Under the pieces are notes generated by a model. The model was not told the DNA's origin, did no database searches, and worked only from the letters and a program-made list of their open reading frames with translations. A program made the translations under genes and the position numbers. A DNA stretch of 64,000 bases. Source: Rhizobium sp. SG_E_25_P2 (GTDB taxonomy: Bacteria; Pseudomonadota; Alphaproteobacteria; Rhizobiales; Rhizobiaceae). The stretch is taken from NCBI RefSeq assembly GCF_029892285.1, contig NZ_JARXVM010000017.1, positions 1-64,000 of the forward strand. The letters run 5' to 3'. Below, piece after piece: positions 43,033-49,965 of this stretch (its first letter is position 1; every line of letters starts with the position of its first letter).

Positions 43033-44844
43033 CTAGATTTCCGCGACCAGTCCCTTGGTCAGTTCCAGCGCTTGGCGCTCGAACAGGCTGCGATAGATGC
43101 CGTTTTTCACCCGCACCAGGCTGGCGTGATCGCCTTCCTCGACGATCCGGCCGTGATCGAACACCAACAGCCGATCGAGCGCCCGCACCGTCGATAGCCG
43201 GTGGGCGATCACCAGCGTCGTGCGGCCCTGCATCAGCCGCTCCATGGCCTGCTGGATCAGCATTTCGGATTCGGAATCGAGGCTGGAGGTCGCTTCGTCG
43301 AGGATCAGGATCGGCGCATTGGCGAGAAAGGCGCGGGCGATGGCCACGCGCTGGCGCTCGCCGCCCGACAGCTTCACGCCGCGTTCGCCGACCAGCGTGC
43401 CATAGCCATGCGAGAGCGCCGAGATGAACTCATGGGCGCTGGCGAGCCGCGCCGCGGTCTCGATCTCGGACTGCGTCGCCTCGGGCCTCGCATAGGCGAT
43501 GTTTTCGGCCAGCGAGCGGTGAAACAGGATCGGCTCCTGCTGGACGATGGCGATCTGCTGGCGGAGCGACGCCTGTGCGAGTTTGGAAATGTCCTGGCCG
43601 TCAATGCGGATCTCGCCGCCGGTCACGTCATGCAGCCGCTGGATCAGCTTGACGAACGTGGTCTTGCCGGAACCGGAATGGCCGACCAGACCGACGCGTT
43701 CGCCCGGACGGATCGTCACCGAGAAATCGCGATAGAGCGGCGCGGAATGCTTGCCATAGTGAAAGTTCACACGGTCGAACTCGATCCGGCCGGCGCTGAC
43801 CGCCAGCGGCTTGGCGCCGGCGATATCCACAACGCCAAGCGGCTGGGCGTGAATGGCGACCAACTCCTCCATGTCGTTCACCGAGCGCTGCAGATTGCGG
43901 ATATGCATGCCGATTTCGCGCAGATAGCCCTGCAGGATGAAGAACGAGGTCAAAACGAAGGTGATGTCGCCGGCATTGGCCTGGCCGCTGGCCCACAGCC
44001 ACAGCGCCAAACCGAGCACGCCGGCGCGGAGAGCCGCGAGCAGGGCGGCCTGCAGCGTGCCGTTCAGCGTGCCGCGCGTCCAGGTGCGGCCGGTGCGGTC
44101 GCGCCATTTGTCGATGACGCCGGCGAGGCGGCGATCTTCGCGCTTTTCCGCGCCATAGGCTTTCACCACCGCATTGCAGGTCACCGCGTCGGCCAGCGAG
44201 CCGCCGAGCTTGGTGTCCCAGCGATTGGCGAGGCTCGCCATCGGCGCGACATAGCGCAGCGCCATCAGCGACGTGAAGGTGACGAAGATCACCGATCCCA
44301 ACCCGACCAGCCCGCCCATCAGCGGCCAGTGCCAGGTCATCATCAGCGTCGTTCCGACCAGCATGACAGCCGAGGGAAACAGCGCCACGAACACCGTGTC
44401 GTTCAACAGATCGAGCGCCCACATGCCGCGCGTCACCTTGCGCACGGTGGAGCCGGCGAAACTGTCGGCATGCCAATCGCTGGAAAAACGCTGGATGCGG
44501 TGAAAGGATTGGCGGCCGATCTCGCTCATCGACCGCAGCGTGAAGGTGATGATCGCCGTAAACGTCGCATGCCGAAGCAACAGCGCGCCGATCGACAGCG
44601 CCATCAGCCAGCCCAAGGCGGCGAGGGCGCTGTTCCACGCGTCGGGATCTTCGGCGCGACCTGAAACCACCGCATCGACCAGACGCCCCGAAAAGAGCGG
44701 CGTGAACACATCGGCAAGAGTCGACAGCAACACCGTCGACAGCATGAAGCCGACGCGGCCGGGCTGTTGGCGCCAATGAGTGAAGCAAAAGCTGAAAACA
44801 CTGCGAAAGGCGCCGTCTCTACGGGCGGTATGACCAAAAGCCAT
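43033..44844 (-). CDS. ABC exporter, fused permease-ATPase (lipid/drug type)
   Basis: 603 residues: six membrane segments in the first ~330 residues, then a nucleotide-binding domain. Walker A GHSGSGKTT, Q-loop IVQQEPILFHRSL, signature LSGGERQRVAIARAF, Walker B ILILDEATSSLD and the switch histidine VIAHRLSTVRALD are all canonical, so it acts as a homodimer exporting a hydrophobic compound. The start ATG at 44844 follows a 130-base leader with a possible small leader peptide (44977-45024). Closest to MsbA-like and rhizobial ABC multidrug exporters; the substrate is unknown. Confidence 0.92.
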   Translation of the reverse strand: MAFGHTARRDGAFRSVFSFCFTHWRQQPGRVGFMLSTVLLSTLADVFTPLFSGRLVDAVVSGRAEDPDAWNSALAALGWLMALSIGALLLRHATFTAIITFTLRSMSEIGRQSFHRIQRFSSDWHADSFAGSTVRKVTRGMWALDLLNDTVFVALFPSAVMLVGTTLMMTWHWPLMGGLVGLGSVIFVTFTSLMALRYVAPMASLANRWDTKLGGSLADAVTCNAVVKAYGAEKREDRRLAGVIDKWRDRTGRTWTRGTLNGTLQAALLAALRAGVLGLALWLWASGQANAGDITFVLTSFFILQGYLREIGMHIRNLQRSVNDMEELVAIHAQPLGVVDIAGAKPLAVSAGRIEFDRVNFHYGKHSAPLYRDFSVTIRPGERVGLVGHSGSGKTTFVKLIQRLHDVTGGEIRIDGQDISKLAQASLRQQIAIVQQEPILFHRSLAENIAYARPEATQSEIETAARLASAHEFISALSHGYGTLVGERGVKLSGGERQRVAIARAFLANAPILILDEATSSLDSESEMLIQQAMERLMQGRTTLVIAHRLSTVRALDRLLVFDHGRIVEEGDHASLVRVKNGIYRSLFERQALELTKGLVAEI

Positions 44845-45327
44845 GAGATGATCCGGCCCGCGGCCGGCTCCTGAAAAACGAGGAAAAACAGCAATCCGCG
44901 CGAGCGCGAAACAGGATGGTGAAAATCGGAACCGGCTAGGAGGCCGGACAGGCGCGCCAAAGGCGGCCAGGACGCGTCAGGCGGTGACCGCCAGCGTCAC
45001 TGCGGAACAGGTAAAATGCGTCATTTCGAACCTCCCGCGTCATGTCATATGCCCACAGGATAAGAGACGAATACCGGACGGCCAAGCCCTTGCGTCGCAG
45101 TTTACAAACTCAACCGGCGAGTGCGGCAAAGCGGCAACAGGCGCGCAGGAGGCGCAGGCGCGATCGCGTGCTCTCCTGCGGGTCCGGACCTGTTTCCACG
45201 GTGACAGCGCCGCATGCGTCGCGCCGGTACATCTTCTCCCACGCTTCGTCCCCGGAACAAGGCATCGGGCGACCGAAGCGGACAAGGCCTCACAGGGAGG
45301 CGGACATTCTGGAGAGAGGATCCCTTC
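44845..45327. other. Gap between ABC exporter and cupin genes
   Basis: 483 bases that hold the divergent promoters and leaders of the exporter (minus) and the cupin gene (plus). Apart from the short leader ORF at 44977-45024 no gene is recognised. No clear promoter pair was seen. Confidence 0.5.
44977..45024 (-). CDS. Possible 15-residue leader peptide upstream of the ABC exporter
   Basis: ATG-started mini-frame MTHFTCSAVTLAVTA on the minus strand, preceded by a strong ribosome site GGGAGG at the right distance. It ends 132 bases before the exporter start codon. The good ribosome site is the only positive evidence; it could be a regulatory upstream ORF or chance. Confidence 0.35.
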   Translation of the reverse strand: MTHFTCSAVTLAVTA

Positions 45328-45813
45328 ATGACCCCACATATCGCCGCCGCGCAATCCCACGACGACGACGTCTTTTGGTTCGGCAACACGCTGATCTCCT
45401 TCCGCGTCAGGTCCACCGACTCCGAGGACGGGATCTCGATCATCGATCACTGGATGCCCTATGGCGAAGCGCCGCCGCTGCATATCCATCACAGCCAGGA
45501 CGAATATTTCCATGTCATCGAAGGCGTGATGCGTTTCGAACTCGACGGCAAGATCATCATGGCGCGCGCTGGCGACACGTTCGTCGCGCCGAAAGGCGCG
45601 CCACACCGCTTCCGGGTCGAAAGCGTGCTCGGCGCACGCTGCCTGACCATCACCAGGGGCGGCGATTTCGAATCCATGCTGGATGAAATGAGCCGCCCGG
45701 CCGACAGCGCCGACCTGCCGCCGCAGCGCCAGCCAACGCCCGAGATGATCGAAGCGCTCACCACCGCCTGCCGCCGCTCCAACATCGACATCATCGGCCC
45801 GCCGCTGGGCTGA
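45328..45813 (+). CDS. Cupin-domain protein, 161 residues
   Basis: Single conserved-barrel cupin. Motif 1 is PPLHIHHSQDEYFHVIEG (the G-x5-HxH-x3,4-E-x6-G pattern with metal-binding His-His-Glu) and motif 2 is GDTFVAPKGAPHRF with the fourth metal His. Ribosome site GGAGAGAGGA precedes the ATG at 45328. The C-terminal 45 residues are a helical tail. Related small cupins are dioxygenases or sugar-binding proteins; no function is assigned. A hairpin with T-run follows. Confidence 0.85.
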   Translation: MTPHIAAAQSHDDDVFWFGNTLISFRVRSTDSEDGISIIDHWMPYGEAPPLHIHHSQDEYFHVIEGVMRFELDGKIIMARAGDTFVAPKGAPHRFRVESVLGARCLTITRGGDFESMLDEMSRPADSADLPPQRQPTPEMIEALTTACRRSNIDIIGPPLG

Positions 45814-45823
45814 GGCAATGAAC

Positions 45824-45854
45824 GCCGCGTTCCTGGGAACAGGGGCGCGGTTTT
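45824..45854 (+). terminator. Probable terminator after the cupin gene
   Basis: GCCGCG/CGCGG arms with an inner CC/GG pair around the loop, followed by TTTT at 45851-45854. The stem is interrupted, so confidence is moderate. Confidence 0.5.
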
Positions 45855-45893
45855 GCAGCGGCGACTATCGATCTGCAACAGGTTTTGGGCGGG

Positions 45894-47246
45894 TCATTGC
45901 GGTCCGCCGCTCATCGCCTCAACCTGCTTCGCCATATCCCGCAACCTTTTCAGATGGTCTTCCACCGACACGGATCTTTCCGCCCAGGCAAGTGCGCGCT
46001 CAGACAGAATCTGCGCTTCGGCCGCCATATCGGCGTCGATGCCGGCGAGACTTTTGAAGGTCTTTTGCAGCCGGATCTGGATTTCAAAATGTCCTGCGCC
46101 ATCGCGCGAAATCGGATCGAAGGCGTCCTCGAACAGGTCGTGCAAGGTGAGCCTCGGCGCCGTCACATGGTCGAAACGCGGCGTCTCTGCTTCATCCTGC
46201 TCCAATGGGCCTCTGAAAAGCCAGAACAATCGGGTGAGCCTGCCGATGACGTCAATCGCCGTGCCGGGATCATTGACGGCGGGCGACAGCTCGCGAGACG
46301 CGATCTCGCTCAAGATCGACAAGCCGAAGCGCGGATCCTGCTCGAACGAACGCATGGCGCCGATGGTGAAGGCGGATGCGATCTCAGTCTTGATGTCCGC
46401 TACATCGGCGCCATCATTATCAGGCGGCGCAATCCAGGCCAGCGCCCGACCGGGATCGCAAAACCAGCCGGGAATCGCCAGGAGATGCACCCGCGTTTCG
46501 AGCTTTTTGCCGATCGCATCGAGCGCGGCGACATCCACATGCTGGAGATAGCCGATCTGAGGGGTATGGATCATGGTCGCATCGTCGGGCGCGAACAGAT
46601 CATGTGGCGAGGCGGGCAGGGCGCCGAGCGACGGGCGCTTTCGGCGCTCTTGCAGCGCATTTCCGGCAGAGCGTTCGACGCGATCAATCGTGTCCCCGAC
46701 CCGCCCGAGTCGCGACAGATGATCGACCCAGCGCAATATGGCGCCGACGATGATGGCGATCACCAGCAGCGTCACGACAAACAACACAGCCCGTCCTTCC
46801 TCGCCATAGGCGCCGGCGCTGAGCGCAATGATGCCCACGAGGCTGAACAGGAACGACCCGAGAAAAGTCGCCAGCACATTCTGCGTCGTCGGATCTTCCG
46901 CCACCAGCGCCGCGGCGCGCGGCGTGCCGTTGTTGGTGGCGGCGCCGAAGGCGGTCACCATGATCGACAGCGAAAACGTGGTCACGGTCAGCATGCTGGA
47001 GGCGAGAATGGTCAGAATATTGTCGACCGCATCGGCCCCGATCTTTGCGCTGATGAATGGCGGCAAAGCCGGTGCAAAGAACACGGAAAACAACGCCGTC
47101 AACAAACCGGCCAAAGCATAGAGCGAAGCGCGAAACCAGAGCTTTTTTGCCAGTCTCTGTAGCTTCCAGCCAAATTTCGTGTCCATCCGCGCGTCAATCT
47201 CCATTGCCTGAGCAAAGAAAGACGCCGAACCTGCCTTCAGTTCCAT
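45894..47246 (-). CDS. DUF2254 family membrane protein
   Basis: 450 residues. Four hydrophobic segments lie in the first ~170 residues (for example SLYALAGLLTALFSVFF, FLGSFLFSLVGIIALSA and AVLFVVTLLVIAIIVGAILRW), with the family hallmark SSMLTVTTFSLSIMVTAFGAA between them; the remainder is soluble (PQIGYLQHVDVAALDAIG, RELSPAVNDPGTAIDVIGRL). It resembles the DUF2254 proteins of unknown function found widely in proteobacteria. The start codon is uncertain: ATG at 47246 is used, but 47204 and 47186 are in frame and equally plausible. Confidence 0.88.
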   Translation of the reverse strand: MELKAGSASFFAQAMEIDARMDTKFGWKLQRLAKKLWFRASLYALAGLLTALFSVFFAPALPPFISAKIGADAVDNILTILASSMLTVTTFSLSIMVTAFGAATNNGTPRAAALVAEDPTTQNVLATFLGSFLFSLVGIIALSAGAYGEEGRAVLFVVTLLVIAIIVGAILRWVDHLSRLGRVGDTIDRVERSAGNALQERRKRPSLGALPASPHDLFAPDDATMIHTPQIGYLQHVDVAALDAIGKKLETRVHLLAIPGWFCDPGRALAWIAPPDNDGADVADIKTEIASAFTIGAMRSFEQDPRFGLSILSEIASRELSPAVNDPGTAIDVIGRLTRLFWLFRGPLEQDEAETPRFDHVTAPRLTLHDLFEDAFDPISRDGAGHFEIQIRLQKTFKSLAGIDADMAAEAQILSERALAWAERSVSVEDHLKRLRDMAKQVEAMSGGPQ

Positions 47247-47577
47247 GATGCGGAGACTTTAGGGAACTCCGCGCTCTGTCACGCGGAAGCGCGAAATCGA
47301 CGAGCCTTGATCGGCGGCCATATTCGATGTGATCTCGATCCGTAGCAGATCGCGGTCGCTCATCGCTATCAATCCCATCTGCTTGTCTCCCAACCGTCAT
47401 TCAGATCCGGGGAGTGTGACACTTTAACTTTGCAGGAACAGGACATTCTAACTTTGCGGCTACAGACGCAATACTGATAAGATAGATTATGGAACAATTC
47501 TATTGGGCTTCGGCGGCCCGACCAGCGACGATGGCGTGCGCCAAGTCTGCGCGCCGCCATCGAAGTCGATGTTGTGA
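47247..47577. other. Gene-poor gap with tandem repeats, possible insertion-sequence remnant
   Basis: 331 bases between the DUF2254 start and the DUF1330 stop. It contains the tandem repeat pair at 47417-47464 and only short frames without protein-like character. Base composition is lower in G+C around 47410-47510 than in neighbours. Confidence 0.45.
47417..47464. repeat. Two tandem imperfect 24-base repeats (TAACTTTGC core)
   Basis: The units at 47417-47440 and 47441-47464 share 19 of 24 positions, with the common core TAACTTTGC. Tandem copies of this kind occur at the ends of some insertion sequences (IS21-like). No transposase is next to them, so this would be a leftover end. Confidence 0.45.
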
Positions 47578-47913
47578 TCATATCGCAATGAGGCCTGCGA
47601 TGATATCCGTCGCCTTGTGATCCTTATCGACGCCGTCGATCAGGAATACATCGCCGTCGGCTGCTTGTGTCCGCAACGGCGCCAACGCCTGATAATCTGC
47701 GGATCGATACCAGTCGCGGGCGGCGGCAAGGTTGGGAAAGGCAAGTACGATCAGGTCGTCGGTGAAACGGCCTTCAAGTTCCTCCTTGGGCCCGCCATGG
47801 ATGATGAAGCGACCCTCATATGGCGTCAGCGTGGCGTCGATGCCTTTGAGGTAATCGATGACGCCCTGGTTGACGGTGATATTGCGCAAATGCGCGACAG
47901 CGTAAGCGGTCAT
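47578..47913 (-). CDS. DUF1330 family protein
   Basis: 111 residues, ferredoxin-like dimeric alpha/beta barrel type. Recognisable stretches: PYEGRFIIHGGP, DLIVLAFPNLAAARDWYRSA and DYQALAPLRTQAADGDVFLI, which match DUF1330. The ATG at 47913 is preceded by AAAGGAC. It follows the 132-residue membrane protein gene by 14 bases on the same strand, so the two are co-transcribed from the control region shared with the XRE-type regulator. Confidence 0.85.
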   Translation of the reverse strand: MTAYAVAHLRNITVNQGVIDYLKGIDATLTPYEGRFIIHGGPKEELEGRFTDDLIVLAFPNLAAARDWYRSADYQALAPLRTQAADGDVFLIDGVDKDHKATDIIAGLIAI

Positions 47914-47927
47914 GGTTTCTTGTCCTT

Positions 47928-48326
47928 TCAGTTTGCAGCGAGCGCCGGTTTTGCCGCGACATATTCGGCTGTCGTCAGCAACGCCACGAAAACGGCCTGA
48001 GCGATCAGAAACGCCCAGCCAAGCGGATTGGGCGATATTGCGCCCGTGATCGGCAGCGCCAGACTTGCGAGGATCCAAGCCATGTTGCCGCCGATAACGG
48101 CATGGGTCGCCAGGGTCGGGATTGGCCGCATCCGTGCGGTGATCGCCATGAAGGCCGCTATGGGCAGCAACGCGACGCCGGCCCAGAACAGCAGCGGCGC
48201 CGGAATTCCGGTCCAGGCGCTGACCGGCGTATGAAACACGCCGAGCGCTGCGCCCATGCCGGCGCAGGTACAGGCGTCCAGCGTGAGCAGATTGGCAAGT
48301 GTCCAAAGTGGATGTCGTAGGTGCAT
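47928..48326 (-). CDS. Small four-segment membrane protein
   Basis: 132 residues, no family recognised with certainty. Hydrophobic segments at about 8-30, 43-62, 74-92 and 102-122; sequence highlights LTLDACTCAGMGAALGVF and LGWAFLIAQAVFVALLT. The ATG at 48326 is chosen because a GGAAAGG site lies about nine bases upstream and the hydrophobic protein starts there; the longer open frame upstream crosses the divergent promoter. Co-transcribed with the DUF1330 gene and divergent from the XRE regulator, so it is probably controlled by it. Confidence 0.7.
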   Translation of the reverse strand: MHLRHPLWTLANLLTLDACTCAGMGAALGVFHTPVSAWTGIPAPLLFWAGVALLPIAAFMAITARMRPIPTLATHAVIGGNMAWILASLALPITGAISPNPLGWAFLIAQAVFVALLTTAEYVAAKPALAAN

Positions 48327-48405
48327 GAGAATGGCCTTTCCTGTCGTTGATGACCGGGATGGTCGATCGGTGACAGCCATTCTTGCGCAATTTGTTCTGG
48401 CGTCG

Positions 48406-48422
48406 ATTACCTCCGGGGTAAT
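48406..48422. promoter_or_regulatory. Palindrome ATTACC-tccgg-GGTAAT in the divergent region
   Basis: Perfect six-base inverted arms, 34 bases before the XRE regulator start and 80 bases from the divergent membrane-protein start. Likely operator of the XRE-type regulator. Confidence 0.6.
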
Positions 48423-48456
48423 AGGTTCACATGACGGCCATGCGCTATGGTGGGAC

Positions 48457-49263
48457 ATGACAAGAGCGGGAACCGGTGCAGGACAGATATTGCGGGAATG
48501 GCGGCAGAGGCGGCGCTACAGCCAGCTGGAGCTTGCGCTGGAAGTCGAGATGTCGCAACGGCATCTGAGTTTCCTCGAAGCCGGCCGATCCATGCCCAGC
48601 CGCGACATGGTCCTGCGTCTGTCGGAATGCCTCAAACTGCCGTTGCGTGAGCAAAACGCCATGCTGCTGGCCGCTGGCTTTGCGCCTGCTTATGGCGAAC
48701 GGGCGCTCGCTGCGCCGGAATTTGAGGCGGCAAGGGGCGTGATCGATCGTCTCTTGCTGGGTCATGAGCCCCACCCTGCCCTTGCGGTCGATCGGCGCTG
48801 GACGCTGATTTCGGCCAACAGAGCAGTCAACGCGCTGACCCGAGGCGTCTCCAAAGAGCTTCTCACAGGCGATGTCAATGTGCTGCGCCTCAGTCTGCAT
48901 CCGGAAGGCCTCGCTTCCCGCATCGTCAACTTCAAGCCATGGCGCAGCCATATTCTTGCGCGGCTCGCCCATGACATCGAGATTTCGGCCGATCCGTCCC
49001 TAGTCGCGTTGCTCGACGAATTGCGGTCCTATCCCACGCCCATGCATGCGCTGGGAGACCGCGACGGCAGCGCCGGAAAGCTGGCCATCGCCATCCCGCT
49101 TGTGCTCGACAGCAGCGCCGGCCGGCTCGAATTTCTGAGCACGACCACGGTTTTCGGCACGGCCGTGGATGTCACGCTTGCCGATATCGTCGTCGAGAGC
49201 TTTTTCCCCGCCAATGCAGAGACGGCCGGGGCGATGGCGAAACTTTTTGCAGATGGAGGCTGA
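48457..49263 (+). CDS. XRE-family regulator with MmyB-like ligand domain
   Basis: 268 residues. N-terminal helix-turn-helix at about 11-65 (LREWRQRRRYSQLELALEVE, SQRHLSFLEAGRSMPSRDMV), then a C-terminal PAS-like MmyB domain (DRRWTLISANRAVNALT, LSLHPEGLASRIVNFKPW, RLAHDIEISADP). Such regulators often control a divergent small operon, here the membrane protein and DUF1330 genes. The ATG at 48457 is used because upstream codons in this frame belong to the intergenic palindrome region. Confidence 0.9.
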   Translation: MTRAGTGAGQILREWRQRRRYSQLELALEVEMSQRHLSFLEAGRSMPSRDMVLRLSECLKLPLREQNAMLLAAGFAPAYGERALAAPEFEAARGVIDRLLLGHEPHPALAVDRRWTLISANRAVNALTRGVSKELLTGDVNVLRLSLHPEGLASRIVNFKPWRSHILARLAHDIEISADPSLVALLDELRSYPTPMHALGDRDGSAGKLAIAIPLVLDSSAGRLEFLSTTTVFGTAVDVTLADIVVESFFPANAETAGAMAKLFADGG

Positions 49264-49346
49264 AACCAGGCGAAGACGATGTGACGCCGCAGCGACAGCG
49301 GCGCGCCGATCAATCAACGGCGCATACCTTGTTCTCAGACTGACGC

Positions 49347-49850
49347 TCAAAGTTTCAGGAGGATTTCAATTTCCGAGCCATTCGCGCGGCGATTGCCCGT
49401 GAGGATAAAACCGTAGCGTTTGTAGAACCCTTCCGGACCATCCGGCCCCGGGATGAAGCTCGATATGATCGCGTCAATCCCCGGTCGCGTTCTTGCATGG
49501 GCTGAGACGAGATCGAGGGCGCGCTTGCCGAAGCCTCGCCCTTGGAAGCGGCCGTCGATCATCAATCGCCAGAGGCCGATTTCATTCTCGTTGACGCCAT
49601 TCTTGCGGATGGCGCCCGGCAGCGTGTGGTCGAACAGCATGACGAAGCCGACCGGCATGTCCAAGCAGGTGATCGCTCTGAACCAGGCGCCTTTTTCGAA
49701 ATAGGCTTCGGCGACCGATAGCGCATTCGACGCGACATAGTCGCCTTGGCTCTCCGAAACACGCAATGCGGCGATCGCTCGAATGGTCGAGGCATTGATT
49801 TCGCTGAGCTGAATGGCGTTTGCATCCTCGGTTCGCGCGGACATTGGCAT
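49347..49850 (-). CDS. GNAT-family N-acetyltransferase
   Basis: 167 residues. The acetyl-CoA-binding motif A region is EIGLWRLMIDGRFQGRGFGKRAL (R/Q-x2-G-x-G/A as QGRGFG), preceded by the central strand PVGFVMLFDH, and followed by EGFYKRYGFILTGN near the C-terminus, the usual motif B pattern. Start ATG at 49850 or 49844; the frame is open further upstream into the gyrA terminator region but lacks a reason to start there. Substrate unknown. Confidence 0.85.
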   Translation of the reverse strand: MPMSARTEDANAIQLSEINASTIRAIAALRVSESQGDYVASNALSVAEAYFEKGAWFRAITCLDMPVGFVMLFDHTLPGAIRKNGVNENEIGLWRLMIDGRFQGRGFGKRALDLVSAHARTRPGIDAIISSFIPGPDGPEGFYKRYGFILTGNRRANGSEIEILLKL

Positions 49851-49908
49851 TCGATATCCGGTTGGGAAACGCTCAGAGACTCGCCGCCAGGGTGCCACCC
49901 TGTCAATA

Positions 49909-49939
49909 CGAAAATGGCGGCCGGTTGCCCGGCCGCCAT
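49909..49939 (-). terminator. Terminator after gyrA
   Basis: ATGGCGGCCGG and CCGGCCGCCAT form an eleven-base perfect stem with a TTGC loop, and the minus strand continues with TTTTCG. It lies 26 bases beyond the gyrA stop codon. Confidence 0.92.
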
Positions 49940-49965
49940 CGACGGTGTCATTTGCATCCCGACGC

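Noticed and set aside
47578-48390. One long minus-strand frame joining the DUF1330 protein to upstream sequence
   Set aside because: The upstream part is out of frame with the 132-residue membrane protein and lacks protein-like sequence; a separate start at 47913 with its own ribosome site fits better.
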